Virus record (IMG/VR): IMGVR_UViG_3300020200_000081
Location: 1 to 35,558 of that record
DNA length: 35,558 nt
Origin: a virus
Direction: 5' to 3' (one strand)
Shown: one piece after another, positions 1-8,212 of the stretch
Position numbering within the stretch: position 1 is the first letter of the stretch
How the letters are laid out: each line of letters starts with the position of its first letter
The notes under the pieces: model-generated
Told to the model about the DNA's origin: nothing
What the model saw: the letters and a program-made list of their open reading frames with translations, nothing else
Databases searched by the model: none
Made by a program: the position numbers and the translations under genes

Positions 1-336
1 TTCAGAGTAAGCGATATTTGTATCAAGATTTTCAGCTATGTATTCAGCATACTTAATACTACTATCAAGATTTTCAGCAATATATTCAGAATAAGAGATA
101 TTTCTATCTAAGTTTTCAGCTAGATATTCGGAATAGGAGATATTTCTATCTACATTTTCAGCTAGATATTCAGAATAAGAGATATTTCTATCTAAGTTTT
201 CAGCTAAATACTTTGAGTAAGAAATATTTCTATCTACATTCTCAGCAAGATATTCAGAGTAAGAAATATTCTTATCTAGATTTTCAGCTAGATATTCAGA
301 ATAGTTAATTGCTTTTTCTAGATTTTCGGCTAGATA
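1..336 (-). repeat. Tandem 42-nt coding repeat (14-residue units), eight copies
   Basis: Eight consecutive 42-base units (1-42, 43-84, 85-126, 127-168, 169-210, 211-252, 253-294, 295-336) encode variants of NISYSEYLAENLDR in the prohead protease fusion. The units differ at several positions, so the array is not freshly duplicated. Degenerate versions continue to about 440, and the array probably runs past the window start. The exact multiple of three and the conserved YLAEN core show protein-level selection. Confidence 0.9.
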
Positions 337-1203
337 GTCATTATGAGAAATAATTTTCTCAGTTCTTGTTTTCAGGTCTTTGTTTTCATTAACAACGACT
401 TGAATTTTCTCAGCGAGATAATCTAAATATTTAACTACTTGACCGTTAGTCTTATTAAGTTCATCATAATACTCAATAAGTTTTTCAACTTTTCTCGGTT
501 CAACACTACCTTTGGTGATAGCTGTTTTTACCTGTTGTTTTGTTGAAGCGATCTCATTAATTAAATAATTTGAATAGTCCGTGAGTTGTCTTTTTGTAAC
601 AAATTCGTTTTTGTTCATATTAAAAAGTTCATTTATTTTGGACTCGTTGGATACTTCATATATCCTAAAGTTGCTTTTATTATTGAATCCTAAAGATTCA
701 TTGATTGAAGTCATCTTAGCTGAAGCAAATCCAGGATCTGCTACAATGTCATAAGTAAATAGTTTTTTGAGTGTTACTGATCCGTCGGACTCAGTAACAC
801 CAGCTGCTCTCGAGGAAACAAAGATCGGACAACCATCGTCGACAAGTGATTTAGCCTCTTTACCCCAATAAGTTGATAGTAGTTTAATTCTACCATCTAC
901 TCTGTTTTCATCTTTGTGGTATCTAGCTTCTAGAACTAGGTGGGAAGCTCTTGAAAGAGATGTATCAAAAACATCCGGGTGATCAAACTCGCCGTAGACG
1001 ACACCCATGTTTTCAATTCTTTCATTTAACTCGTTTAGTGCTGGAATAAACTTATTCGCAGTGTAGATTCTTTCGTTACGATTTTTCTTATCGAACTCTG
1101 TAAAAATACCACCTAGAACATAATTATTCCCTTTTGATGATGATGCGCTCTCATTTACCCTAAGCGGATTTGCGTTGTTTTCAACAATTAGTATAGGTTT
1201 CAT
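1..1203 (-). CDS. Prohead protease (gp21-like) fused to repetitive scaffold-like region, partial at the window edge
   Basis: The frame opens at ATG 1203-1201 and reads 401 codons to base 1 without a stop, so the C-terminus lies outside the window. Residues about 40-135 match the T4 gp21/S80 prohead protease pattern: NERIYTANKF, then YGEFDHP with the likely catalytic His75, then IFVSSRAAG with the likely catalytic Ser130 or Ser131. This family matures the prohead by cleaving scaffold and capsid proteins. From about residue 270 onward the protein becomes a 14-residue repeat (NISYSEYLAENLDR type), heptad-compatible and probably coiled coil. Inference: protease and internal core scaffold (T4 gp21 and gp22 roles) are joined in one chain. 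T4 gp21 is only about 210 residues. An AATATATAA promoter-like element lies just upstream. Confident for protease, moderate for scaffold. Confidence 0.8.
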   Translation of the reverse strand, partial: MKPILIVENNANPLRVNESASSSKGNNYVLGGIFTEFDKKNRNERIYTANKFIPALNELNERIENMGVVYGEFDHPDVFDTSLSRASHLVLEARYHKDENRVDGRIKLLSTYWGKEAKSLVDDGCPIFVSSRAAGVTESDGSVTLKKLFTYDIVADPGFASAKMTSINESLGFNNKSNFRIYEVSNESKINELFNMNKNEFVTKRQLTDYSNYLINEIASTKQQVKTAITKGSVEPRKVEKLIEYYDELNKTNGQVVKYLDYLAEKIQVVVNENKDLKTRTEKIISHNDYLAENLEKAINYSEYLAENLDKNISYSEYLAENVDRNISYSKYLAENLDRNISYSEYLAENVDRNISYSEYLAENLDRNISYSEYIAENLDSSIKYAEYIAENLDTNIAYSE

Positions 1204-1216
1204 GAAGGCTTTTTTT

Positions 1217-1230
1217 GTTTATATATTATT
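1217..1230 (-). promoter_or_regulatory. Late-promoter-like element before prohead protease
   Basis: On the minus strand this reads AATAATATATAAAC, 14 bases before the ATG at 1203, followed by an A-run leader with no Shine-Dalgarno. It matches the AATATATA(A/G) element seen before many genes in the window. Confidence 0.45.
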
Positions 1231-1231
1231 T

Positions 1232-1264
1232 AAAAAATCCACTATTAAAGAAGGTGGATTTTTT
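1232..1264 (-). terminator. Intrinsic terminator after the homing endonuclease gene
   Basis: An 11-bp perfect stem (AAAAAATCCAC with GTGGATTTTTT) and an 11-base loop lie 17 bases past the stop of the gene at 1281-2987, with a T-tract on the minus strand. It also abuts the prohead protease promoter. Confidence 0.7.
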
Positions 1265-1280
1265 ATATAAACTAAAAAAC

Positions 1281-2987
1281 CTACTTATTTAGAATCCATT
1301 TTTTATTACCACAATTCCAAACTCTTATGTATCCAAGTTCTTGTGTTATTTGCTCTTCTGTTTTGTTTGGATCCGCCCCTTTTTTTACAAGTAAGTGTTT
1401 TCTGTAGTTAAAGCGGTGCTTTCTAATACCATTTACTACATACCAAAATCCAGGTCTTGAATCTCCCAAATAATCAAAACCTAAAGTTTCATATAGATCC
1501 CCTTGTGAGATCATATTATCTGAGTAGGTTTGTATTTGTAGCCAAGAATAATTATTTTTAAAATGTTTTAATAATTTTGAGGCACTTCCCGGGCAACTGG
1601 TATAATTTCTATTACAAAATCTAGTCAATTCCCATATGCCTTCGCCACCTTTTCTAGAAATAGGTAATCTTATTTTAGAAAAACACATAAGTGATATTAA
1701 TTCTGATTCGTAGTACAATCCCAACCTTACCGAAGATTTACAATCTCCTTGTAGATGATTATCCTCTAGGAACTTTTTTGATTCTAGATAGGTCGCTTCC
1801 TTTATTTCACATTTTCTAGCCCAAATACGAAAAGTTGGTCTTTTTAACTTATTTATTATAAAAGATTTAACAATATCCTCTTTAGTCAGATAATCATCTT
1901 CCCAAATTGTGTAGAGTTTTATTCCTAGTTCTTCACACACTTTCATTTTTTCTAGATGGTAATCTTTTGCTTTAAATCTAGATGAATGCCAAAAAACTCC
2001 ATTAAATTCGAATGCAATTTTAAGATCTGGTATATAAAAATCAAGCTCTTTAGGATATATTACTGATTTATCATTCATAAGAACTTCGCCATCAAAATTT
2101 TCCTGAAATATTTTTAATAATTCTTCCTGTTTCAATGAACTAGTCTCACCTATAGGATGACATATAGTACATAGTGGTGTTGAGTTTTTAATTCTTGTGT
2201 AAAACTGATAGGTTAAGATGTTGAAATTATTTGAACATTTCTTACATTGAAAATTCAAATTGGTTGTATCTGTATCCCTATCAAATCCTAGAAATGTATA
2301 GTCTGATGGATTTATTTTTTCTTCAATTCTATCCTTATAGTTTTTGTAAAACTCGGTGATTGTTTTTCTATGAACTTCAGGGTTAGACCATGGATGTTCT
2401 GTGCCCCATCTCTGTAGAGAACTTTTCTTGAAAGATTCCTTCCAAACATCAATATTTTCCCTGAAACTTTTAACTCTCTTTTGTAATATATCTTTATTCT
2501 TTGATGGATTATCAACATTCCAGTTTTTGATGAGCGTTTCTTTTGATTTATTTTTTATAATATCATCAGACATAGGTGAGTTCCCACCCCATTTGCTTTG
2601 ATTGGTTTTTATTATTTTATTACGAATGGTGGGTGATTCACTTGGTGTTTTAGTTCCCCACTTTTCAAGTGATTTAGTTTTTTTTAGATCTTTTATGTCC
2701 GGATCAGATGAAATGCATTTTGTTGAACAATAAGAAATGTAACCCAAAGTTGAATTTTTGTATTTGGTGTGATTTTGACAGCCATCTCTTTTACATGTTG
2801 GACGAATAGAAATCCGATGATATGATAAATAAACCTTTTCTTTGAATGGTAAATCATTTAACTCATTTTCTTTGCAGAAATTTAGAATATCTAAATAATG
2901 TTCTGGATAGTGATATCTAACATAGGATTCTTTTGACATTTTTCCTGAAACATCATATTTCAATAGTTTATCAAAATCCTCTAACAT
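1281..2987 (-). CDS. Free-standing homing endonuclease, VSR-like (EDxHD / PD-(D/E)XK type)
   Basis: 568 residues. The N-terminal part has a Cys-rich segment (CKRDGCQ ... YCSTKC), then several repeats of the form K-x-x-x-x-K-W-G-x-x-x-P-x-x-x (for example LQRWGTEHPWSNPEVHRK), which look like NUMOD-type DNA-binding repeats. A second zinc-finger-like pair follows (CKKC ... CTIC). The nuclease core is in the middle: ELDFYIPDLKIAFEFNGVFW, then a His/Lys segment (YHLEKMKVCEELGIKLYTI) and WEDDYL. This is the VSR-like arrangement known from phage homing endonucleases such as I-Bth0305I. The C-terminal about 150 residues form another conserved-looking domain (WELTRFCNRN ... FDYLGDSRPGFWYV). The gene sits alone between two morphogenesis genes, with its own promoter-like site and terminator, as expected of a selfish insertion. 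Confident of the nuclease class; target site unknown. Confidence 0.75.
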   Translation of the reverse strand: MLEDFDKLLKYDVSGKMSKESYVRYHYPEHYLDILNFCKENELNDLPFKEKVYLSYHRISIRPTCKRDGCQNHTKYKNSTLGYISYCSTKCISSDPDIKDLKKTKSLEKWGTKTPSESPTIRNKIIKTNQSKWGGNSPMSDDIIKNKSKETLIKNWNVDNPSKNKDILQKRVKSFRENIDVWKESFKKSSLQRWGTEHPWSNPEVHRKTITEFYKNYKDRIEEKINPSDYTFLGFDRDTDTTNLNFQCKKCSNNFNILTYQFYTRIKNSTPLCTICHPIGETSSLKQEELLKIFQENFDGEVLMNDKSVIYPKELDFYIPDLKIAFEFNGVFWHSSRFKAKDYHLEKMKVCEELGIKLYTIWEDDYLTKEDIVKSFIINKLKRPTFRIWARKCEIKEATYLESKKFLEDNHLQGDCKSSVRLGLYYESELISLMCFSKIRLPISRKGGEGIWELTRFCNRNYTSCPGSASKLLKHFKNNYSWLQIQTYSDNMISQGDLYETLGFDYLGDSRPGFWYVVNGIRKHRFNYRKHLLVKKGADPNKTEEQITQELGYIRVWNCGNKKWILNK

Positions 2988-2996
2988 ACCTTTCTA

Positions 2997-3010
2997 CATA
3001 TATATAAAAT
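2997..3010 (-). promoter_or_regulatory. Promoter-like element before the homing endonuclease
   Basis: The minus strand reads ATTTTATATATATG about 10 bases before the start codon at 2987. It belongs to the same TATATA-type element family as the other units. Confidence 0.35.
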
Positions 3011-3030
3011 ATTCCAAAAGTTTTCTGCAT

Positions 3031-3063
3031 AAAAAAACCAGACACACAGGTCTGGTTTTTTTT
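3031..3063 (-). terminator. Intrinsic terminator after the tail sheath gene
   Basis: AAAAAACCAGAC pairs with GTCTGGTTTTTT around a short loop, with flanking A and T runs, 13 bases past the sheath stop codon. The hairpin is nearly symmetric and could stop transcription from either side. Confidence 0.75.
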
Positions 3064-3075
3064 GTGGAATATTTT

Positions 3076-6000
3076 TTAGTAAGTTGAGATAAATCCACCA
3101 CTTTGTATCGCGCCAGTTCTTAGGATTGTTACATTATTTACTATAACACCCATAGCCTTAATCGGTTCTACATACGTATCCAATACACCAATCTGATTAT
3201 CGATAATATCAGGTGTGTTGTTCTCTTCATCACATTTGTTGAAGTAGTTGTACAATCCAGATCTGTTAACATATGTTTCACAGATTACATCAGCTCTAAG
3301 TTTAATTTCAGCTCTGATTTCTGGTGTGTTAAACTTCCACTGGAAGTCGAGTAACATATCAGCTAGTTCTCTCTCTAGTTCAATGAGAACTTCTCTAACG
3401 TGGATATAAGATAGAGCAGATACAAACTGAGTCTGTGCTGTATTCTCTGTTTCAATAACAAATCCTCTGTTTCTCTTGAACACGATTGGATTCATTTTAG
3501 CCCCGTTTAGGTTCTCAATATCCGTTTGTGAGAAGTCCATTTCAAGGTTGTTTATTCCTAAAACTCTACCATTAGTAACACCAGCGACAACAGTCCAAGG
3601 ACTGATTGTTGAGTTTGTTGTTACAATTTTACGTAGATATGAACCTGCTACATACATAGCTGGTGGAACATCTATTATTCGCCCATTATCACTTATTGTA
3701 ACATAAGGTGCGAAATAACCAACAGCAGATACACCCTTCCCTTGACCAAAAGAGTATAAGAAAGCAGCGGATGTATCGGGATCACCACCCTCTGCTATGA
3801 AACTAGTCTGAAGAACATTTTCGCTATCTACAAAACTTGGTGATACAGAATTTCTGAAGCTTCTCATCGAAGGCATATTTATGAAACCAAATGCGTCGAG
3901 TCTTTCACCACAAATATCAACCAGTTGTTGTTTTGAGTTCTCAATCAGACCAAGTCCAAAAGAGTCGACAACATATCTTAAGTCGAGAGCTTCTTTATTT
4001 GTAAGAGCTCTGAAAAGTGGTGTTCCTTTAGCTACCAGATTTAGAATCTGGTTTTGACGAGTTTCTGTTCCATCCGGCATAGATGCTTCTCTTATATTGA
4101 AACCTTCAAATGCCAGACCTTTGTAAGTTGTCACATAACTCTCAATTGGACTATATCTTTTAGTAATATAATCACCATTAACTGTGATCTTCTTGATAGC
4201 TGAATCACAAGTAAGTTCTGTAAGTGCTGTATTACCTGACCATCTTCTCTTTGTAAGGATTCGGGTAAGTTTCCTTGGCACTTCACCAGTTGCTAGAGAA
4301 GCAGTTGAGTAGTCTGCTTCAAGAAAATCACCGATTTTTATTTCTGGATATCTTGTAGAATCTACTAGTATTTTGTTAGTATTATCTGTCCAGCCTGTTG
4401 GAACTAAGATATCTACAGTTTGATCGAAGTTTCCTCTTTTTGAATATGGGAAGAAATTTGTGTTGTAATCTAAGTTTACTAAAGGTTGAGAGCCGGCTAA
4501 TGTTTCATCTGAAAATTTACATACAAGATTTTCATTTGAACTTGTATCAGAAGTATACATTTTAAGGTAATGTTTAGTGCTAGCATCCCAAATATAATTT
4601 GCAACACCTGTCTCGTCGGTAACTACTTTGTTTAATACCCAATATGATCCACTTGCGGAAATAATTTCATATACACTTGTATTGAGTGTGGAATCTGGTA
4701 AGACGAAAGAAAAACCTGCTGCTATTTCTGCTGGAATACTCGCAGTAGGTGAAAATAATATCAAATCAAGATCAGAGTTTATAAACTGGTAGCTGATAGT
4801 TTCCGATAGTATATTAGGATGGAAGTAATCACCAGTGTTTATATTTCCATCGTAGTAGTTTCTGTAAAAAGTTGACCATTCACCAACAGAACCCGTGGCT
4901 GAATTGGCTACTGCTGTCTTTGTTTCGAATCCATTTTCACCAAGTATCAACTCATTATCTACTCTGTAGAGTATAAGAACACCAGACTTCATCAAAGTAG
5001 TCACAGCTTGTGGTAAAACAAGTTGGAAAGATTTATTCTGTGTTTGTGTATTAACTACATTTTGAACTTCGGTGTTTTTTAAACTTAGTTTATCAAAAGC
5101 CGTGTTCAAAACAATAGATCCCTTGTATTTATCAGTTGATTGTAAAAAAGATGTTAGAGAATTGAATGTTTTAATTCTTCTATAATTTTCATAATCAGAT
5201 GTAGGTATTGTTCCAGTAGTTGATGGGAATAATACGTTCAATGTTTTAAGATCTGAACCAGTTGCTGTAATATAGTAATCTGATGAAGATCCATGCACAA
5301 GTTCTTTGTATCCTGAATGGCCTACAGTAACATTCGAATAAGTAACGCTACTAAATGATCCAGAAACTATATCGTAAGTTGTAAAACCTAAAACAATATC
5401 TGTAGCAGCAACCGTTGGATTTGTAGAACCTCTAAGTGTTTTAAATTCACCACTTGAGTTTAGGAAAAACACTTGAGAATAAGTTCCATCAGAAAGTGTT
5501 CCACTACTAACAGTAAAGGTAAAACTATCAGTTAATGATATAGTTGATGAACCAATAACCACAAAAGAATCTACACCAACTGTATATTCAAAATTGAAAC
5601 TTGTGTCACCCATTAGGCTAAAAGACGATGTATATCCACTTATTGTTCCGGCCACAAGATCATATACATATCCATCACCATAGAAAGCTGTTCTTTCTTC
5701 TCTAGTTGGAGCATCTCTAAAATCACCAGAAAAAGTACCAGCTAGTCCGATTACATTACCGGGTGAGTCTAAATATTTCTCTGAGTATGAAAGTTTTTCA
5801 ATAAGTGTTTCTTTGTAAGATAGGAATTCTACAGAAGTGGCTGATGTTCCAACTAAATTAGCACCAATCAAATCTATGCAACCAGTTGGAAAATCTGTTT
5901 CGTATTGGTCATTATCAAAAGTACAAAATAAACCAGTTCTATCTGTATCGTTATTGATGATTGTCTCAACAAATATATTTCTACCGTTAGCATCTCTGAA

Positions 6001-6798
6001 GTAAGGAACAAGTGATAAACCTTCATAATAAGCTAGAAGATTTATGTTTCTGTCGTTGGCAAAATTTCTAAGCTCGCTCTTTTTGATACCTTCTGTGGTA
6101 AAGTAGTTTGACCATCTTGGATCAGATGTAAGTTCGATGTAATTTGTCCAATCACCACCTATAACAATAACATCAATCATATAGTCTGATGCATAATCTT
6201 GCATATTTAGGGATCTTGGCATGTTTTCTACAGTTCCATACCACTCAATCATCGTTCTATCAAAGCCAGTCAGTGAAGATTTTACAACAAAAACAGTAAT
6301 AACTCTATCAGAGAAATTTGTGAATGAAAGAATTTGTTTTGTATAGTCTGCTTGATTTTGTTTGGTATATGAGCCAAATGATTGCTCATCCCGCTTCCAA
6401 AAACCAGTAGTATCAAAAAATCTCCTGTAAGGAGCAGTTCTTTTAACTAGATTAGTATTGTTTGTTGAAGTAGAAAGGCTTCTATATCTTAGTAAATCTT
6501 GGGTATCAGAAGTAGATAAAAGATTGACCGCCGTTACTGGTGTTTGTTCAAGTAACTTGCTAATAGTCCTGTGAAAAAAAGATCCTTTTCTTTCTAGATT
6601 TCTATCTAATGGGCCAAAAATCCTTTCTAGATCAGAAGTATTCTGAATAAGAACTGCTGTGTTTACAGGACCTTTCCTAGAAAATCCAACTACTAGAGTA
6701 CTGAATGTATCTATGATAGTAGGTGAATCGATTATTGACCTATCAATTTCTTCTAAAAAGACACCTGGTCTTTTGTATTTTCCAATTTGAATTGCCAT
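3076..6798 (-). CDS. Tail sheath protein (gp18-like), unusually long
   Basis: 1240 residues. The N-terminus (MAIQIGKYKRPGVFLEEID, then STLVVGFSRKGPVNT and a segment ending LEQTPVTAVNLL) is the classical start of contractile tail sheath proteins. The C-terminal about 350 residues also look sheath-like, with AFEGFNIREASMPDGTETRQ, DAFGFINMPSMRSFRNS, GVSAVGYFAPYVTISDNGR, an ALSYIHVREVLIELERELAD segment and a final beta region. Between them lie about 500 residues of Ser/Thr/Gly-rich beta-type sequence (about 380-870), which would make surface domains on the tail. T4 gp18 is 659 residues, so this is nearly double. It is monocistronic by appearance, with a TATATATA promoter-like element upstream and a strong terminator downstream. 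The sheath contracts to drive the tube through the host envelope. Confidence 0.9.
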   Translation of the reverse strand: MAIQIGKYKRPGVFLEEIDRSIIDSPTIIDTFSTLVVGFSRKGPVNTAVLIQNTSDLERIFGPLDRNLERKGSFFHRTISKLLEQTPVTAVNLLSTSDTQDLLRYRSLSTSTNNTNLVKRTAPYRRFFDTTGFWKRDEQSFGSYTKQNQADYTKQILSFTNFSDRVITVFVVKSSLTGFDRTMIEWYGTVENMPRSLNMQDYASDYMIDVIVIGGDWTNYIELTSDPRWSNYFTTEGIKKSELRNFANDRNINLLAYYEGLSLVPYFRDANGRNIFVETIINNDTDRTGLFCTFDNDQYETDFPTGCIDLIGANLVGTSATSVEFLSYKETLIEKLSYSEKYLDSPGNVIGLAGTFSGDFRDAPTREERTAFYGDGYVYDLVAGTISGYTSSFSLMGDTSFNFEYTVGVDSFVVIGSSTISLTDSFTFTVSSGTLSDGTYSQVFFLNSSGEFKTLRGSTNPTVAATDIVLGFTTYDIVSGSFSSVTYSNVTVGHSGYKELVHGSSSDYYITATGSDLKTLNVLFPSTTGTIPTSDYENYRRIKTFNSLTSFLQSTDKYKGSIVLNTAFDKLSLKNTEVQNVVNTQTQNKSFQLVLPQAVTTLMKSGVLILYRVDNELILGENGFETKTAVANSATGSVGEWSTFYRNYYDGNINTGDYFHPNILSETISYQFINSDLDLILFSPTASIPAEIAAGFSFVLPDSTLNTSVYEIISASGSYWVLNKVVTDETGVANYIWDASTKHYLKMYTSDTSSNENLVCKFSDETLAGSQPLVNLDYNTNFFPYSKRGNFDQTVDILVPTGWTDNTNKILVDSTRYPEIKIGDFLEADYSTASLATGEVPRKLTRILTKRRWSGNTALTELTCDSAIKKITVNGDYITKRYSPIESYVTTYKGLAFEGFNIREASMPDGTETRQNQILNLVAKGTPLFRALTNKEALDLRYVVDSFGLGLIENSKQQLVDICGERLDAFGFINMPSMRSFRNSVSPSFVDSENVLQTSFIAEGGDPDTSAAFLYSFGQGKGVSAVGYFAPYVTISDNGRIIDVPPAMYVAGSYLRKIVTTNSTISPWTVVAGVTNGRVLGINNLEMDFSQTDIENLNGAKMNPIVFKRNRGFVIETENTAQTQFVSALSYIHVREVLIELERELADMLLDFQWKFNTPEIRAEIKLRADVICETYVNRSGLYNYFNKCDEENNTPDIIDNQIGVLDTYVEPIKAMGVIVNNVTILRTGAIQSGGFISTY

Positions 6799-6820
6799 AT
6801 TTGTTTATTTATTTTGATAC

Positions 6821-6832
6821 TATATATATTTA
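6821..6832 (-). promoter_or_regulatory. Promoter-like element before tail sheath
   Basis: The minus strand reads AAATATATATAG about 22 bases before the sheath ATG, followed by an A/T leader without Shine-Dalgarno. Confidence 0.45.
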
Positions 6833-6835
6833 TTT

Positions 6836-6857
6836 AAAAGTGATTTTTTTCACTTTT
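6836..6857 (-). terminator. Possible weak terminator hairpin after the endolysin
   Basis: AAAAGTG pairs with CACTTTT around an A/T loop directly next to the endolysin stop codon. On the transcribed strand the following sequence is TTTTAAATAAATA, a poor U-tract, so termination may be partial. Confidence 0.4.
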
Positions 6858-7709
6858 TTATGAAAGTAGTGTGAAATACTCCTTGAAGTGCTTAAGACGA
6901 TCTGCAAGACCGATAGTTCCACCATTTACTCTTTTTGTAACAGCTGTTACTGTAGCTTCATCACTACCTTTATCACAAATAGCCCATAGTTTATTAGAAT
7001 CAAAAAAGAAAGCAGCTGATGCTAGTGGATATTTACTAGCTACTAGATCTGGGTTACCAACTGTATCTTCACCGATAAACTTTGCGAAGTTTGTATAGTT
7101 TGATTTACCGGTTAATTGAATATAACCACGTCCTCTGAATTTGTAACCCTCTTTTGTAGATTCGTCACCGTTACCCATACGACCACCATATACTTTTGAA
7201 GCTATCTTTTCTGGATTTTTAGCGTAAGAATCAGCAGTAGCCCCAGGGAAATATTTTGGAAATATCTTTTTTAGACCATCTGCAGAATAGTTCAGGTTTT
7301 CCTGAATATGCTTAAATCCACCAGATTCGTGTCCACATTGTGCTAGAAAATGAGCTAGTCGAAGTGGTGTGGTAATGTTGAATTTTTTTGATGTATCCGG
7401 AATTTGAGCGATCACAGCATCTGGAATATGCCCTTTTAGTTTTTCAAGTTTGAAATTTGAATCTGTTGGAAATACTACATCTTCTTTGATTGGTTTTGCA
7501 GCGGCTGGTGCAGTAGATGTAGCTACCGCGGGAAACATCTTAGCCCATGTGCCATCACCTACAATACCATCAGCAGTTAAGCCATTGGCTGCTTGCCATT
7601 CTTTCACTTTCTTTTCAGTTCCAGGACCGAACACACCATCAGCGGTCAATCCCAATTTTTGTTGAAGTTTTTTTACTTCTTCTCCTTTTGAATTTAATTT
7701 AATTACCAT
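6858..7709 (-). CDS. Endolysin: peptidoglycan-binding domain plus GH19 chitinase-like lysozyme
   Basis: 283 residues. Residues 1-60 are a PG_binding_1 domain, with LNSKGEEVKKLQQKLGL and the TADGVFGPGT / TADGIVGDGT pattern. An Ala/Pro linker follows (60-75). Residues 85-283 are a glycoside hydrolase family 19 domain with HFLAQCGHESGGF (catalytic Glu128 expected), QENLNYSADGL (second acid Glu137), and the YKFRGRGYIQLTGKSNY substrate-cleft motif. It should cut the glycan backbone of peptidoglycan at the end of infection. There is no signal peptide, so release would need a holin; the two-TM protein at 16602-16952 is a candidate. The start ATG at 7709 lies 22 bases after a TATATATA element. Confidence 0.9.
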   Translation of the reverse strand: MVIKLNSKGEEVKKLQQKLGLTADGVFGPGTEKKVKEWQAANGLTADGIVGDGTWAKMFPAVATSTAPAAAKPIKEDVVFPTDSNFKLEKLKGHIPDAVIAQIPDTSKKFNITTPLRLAHFLAQCGHESGGFKHIQENLNYSADGLKKIFPKYFPGATADSYAKNPEKIASKVYGGRMGNGDESTKEGYKFRGRGYIQLTGKSNYTNFAKFIGEDTVGNPDLVASKYPLASAAFFFDSNKLWAICDKGSDEATVTAVTKRVNGGTIGLADRLKHFKEYFTLLS

Positions 7710-7730
7710 AGTTTTTTATTTTTTTTCTAG

Positions 7731-7742
7731 TATATATAAAAT
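7731..7742 (-). promoter_or_regulatory. Promoter-like element before the endolysin
   Basis: The minus strand reads GATTTTATATATAC... about 22 bases before the endolysin ATG. Confidence 0.4.
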
Positions 7743-7748
7743 CAAAAA

Positions 7749-8153
7749 TCATTTATTTTTCATAGCATTCTCAAGTGATTGACGAAGAGCAGAGGAAAAT
7801 TCTGTTCTCTCGAAAGGTAGTTTTTCATCTTGAAGTTGCAGAATAGTAGAACTCACAGAGGTTTTATTTGATCCTTCTCCGATGAATTCCTTTCCATCAA
7901 TAATAACTTTTGTTTTTACTATTGTTTTCTTTTGTTTGAACTCAAAAGGTCCAACTCTAATACCTTTTGTGGGAGCTTCGATTGAAAGTATCTCTACGTT
8001 AATAGCCCTTCCACTATCACACAAGGTATATTTATCGTTAGCAAGTTCAGTAACGATTTGTTTTGCACCATAAGTTAGTTTTGTATCTTGAACACCGTTC
8101 ATATGAGCCAGTGTAATAACACTAGCTATGAAATAACAAATTATTGTATCCAT
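7749..8153 (-). CDS. Small protein with hydrophobic N-terminus, function unknown
   Basis: 134 residues. The first 17 residues (MDTIICYFIASVITLAH) are hydrophobic but lack the usual positive charges, so this could be a membrane anchor or a weak signal peptide. The rest is soluble and mostly beta, with VEILSIEAPTKGIRVGPFEF and KVIIDGKEFIGEGSNKT as prominent stretches, then a helical C-terminus. I do not recognise the family. Its position between the endolysin and the secreted-protein region suggests an envelope-related role, but this is only context. A TATATA element lies 42 bases upstream of the ATG, and a small hairpin (CTTGAAA/TTTCAAG, 8173-8192) sits in the leader. Confidence 0.65.
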   Translation of the reverse strand: MDTIICYFIASVITLAHMNGVQDTKLTYGAKQIVTELANDKYTLCDSGRAINVEILSIEAPTKGIRVGPFEFKQKKTIVKTKVIIDGKEFIGEGSNKTSVSSTILQLQDEKLPFERTEFSSALRQSLENAMKNK

Positions 8154-8194
8154 TTTATTTTCTAGATTTTATCTTGAAAAGTTAATTTCAAGTA

Positions 8195-8206
8195 ATTTAT
8201 ATATCT
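8195..8206 (-). promoter_or_regulatory. Promoter-like element before the 134-residue protein
   Basis: The minus strand reads TTAGATATATAAAT, 42 bases before the start at 8153, leaving room for a short structured leader. Confidence 0.35.
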
Positions 8207-8212
8207 AAAAAA

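Noticed and set aside
1-336. Regularly spaced 42-base repeats resembling a CRISPR array
   Set aside because: The units are contiguous without spacers, divergent in sequence, and read as a 14-residue protein repeat in the open protease frame.
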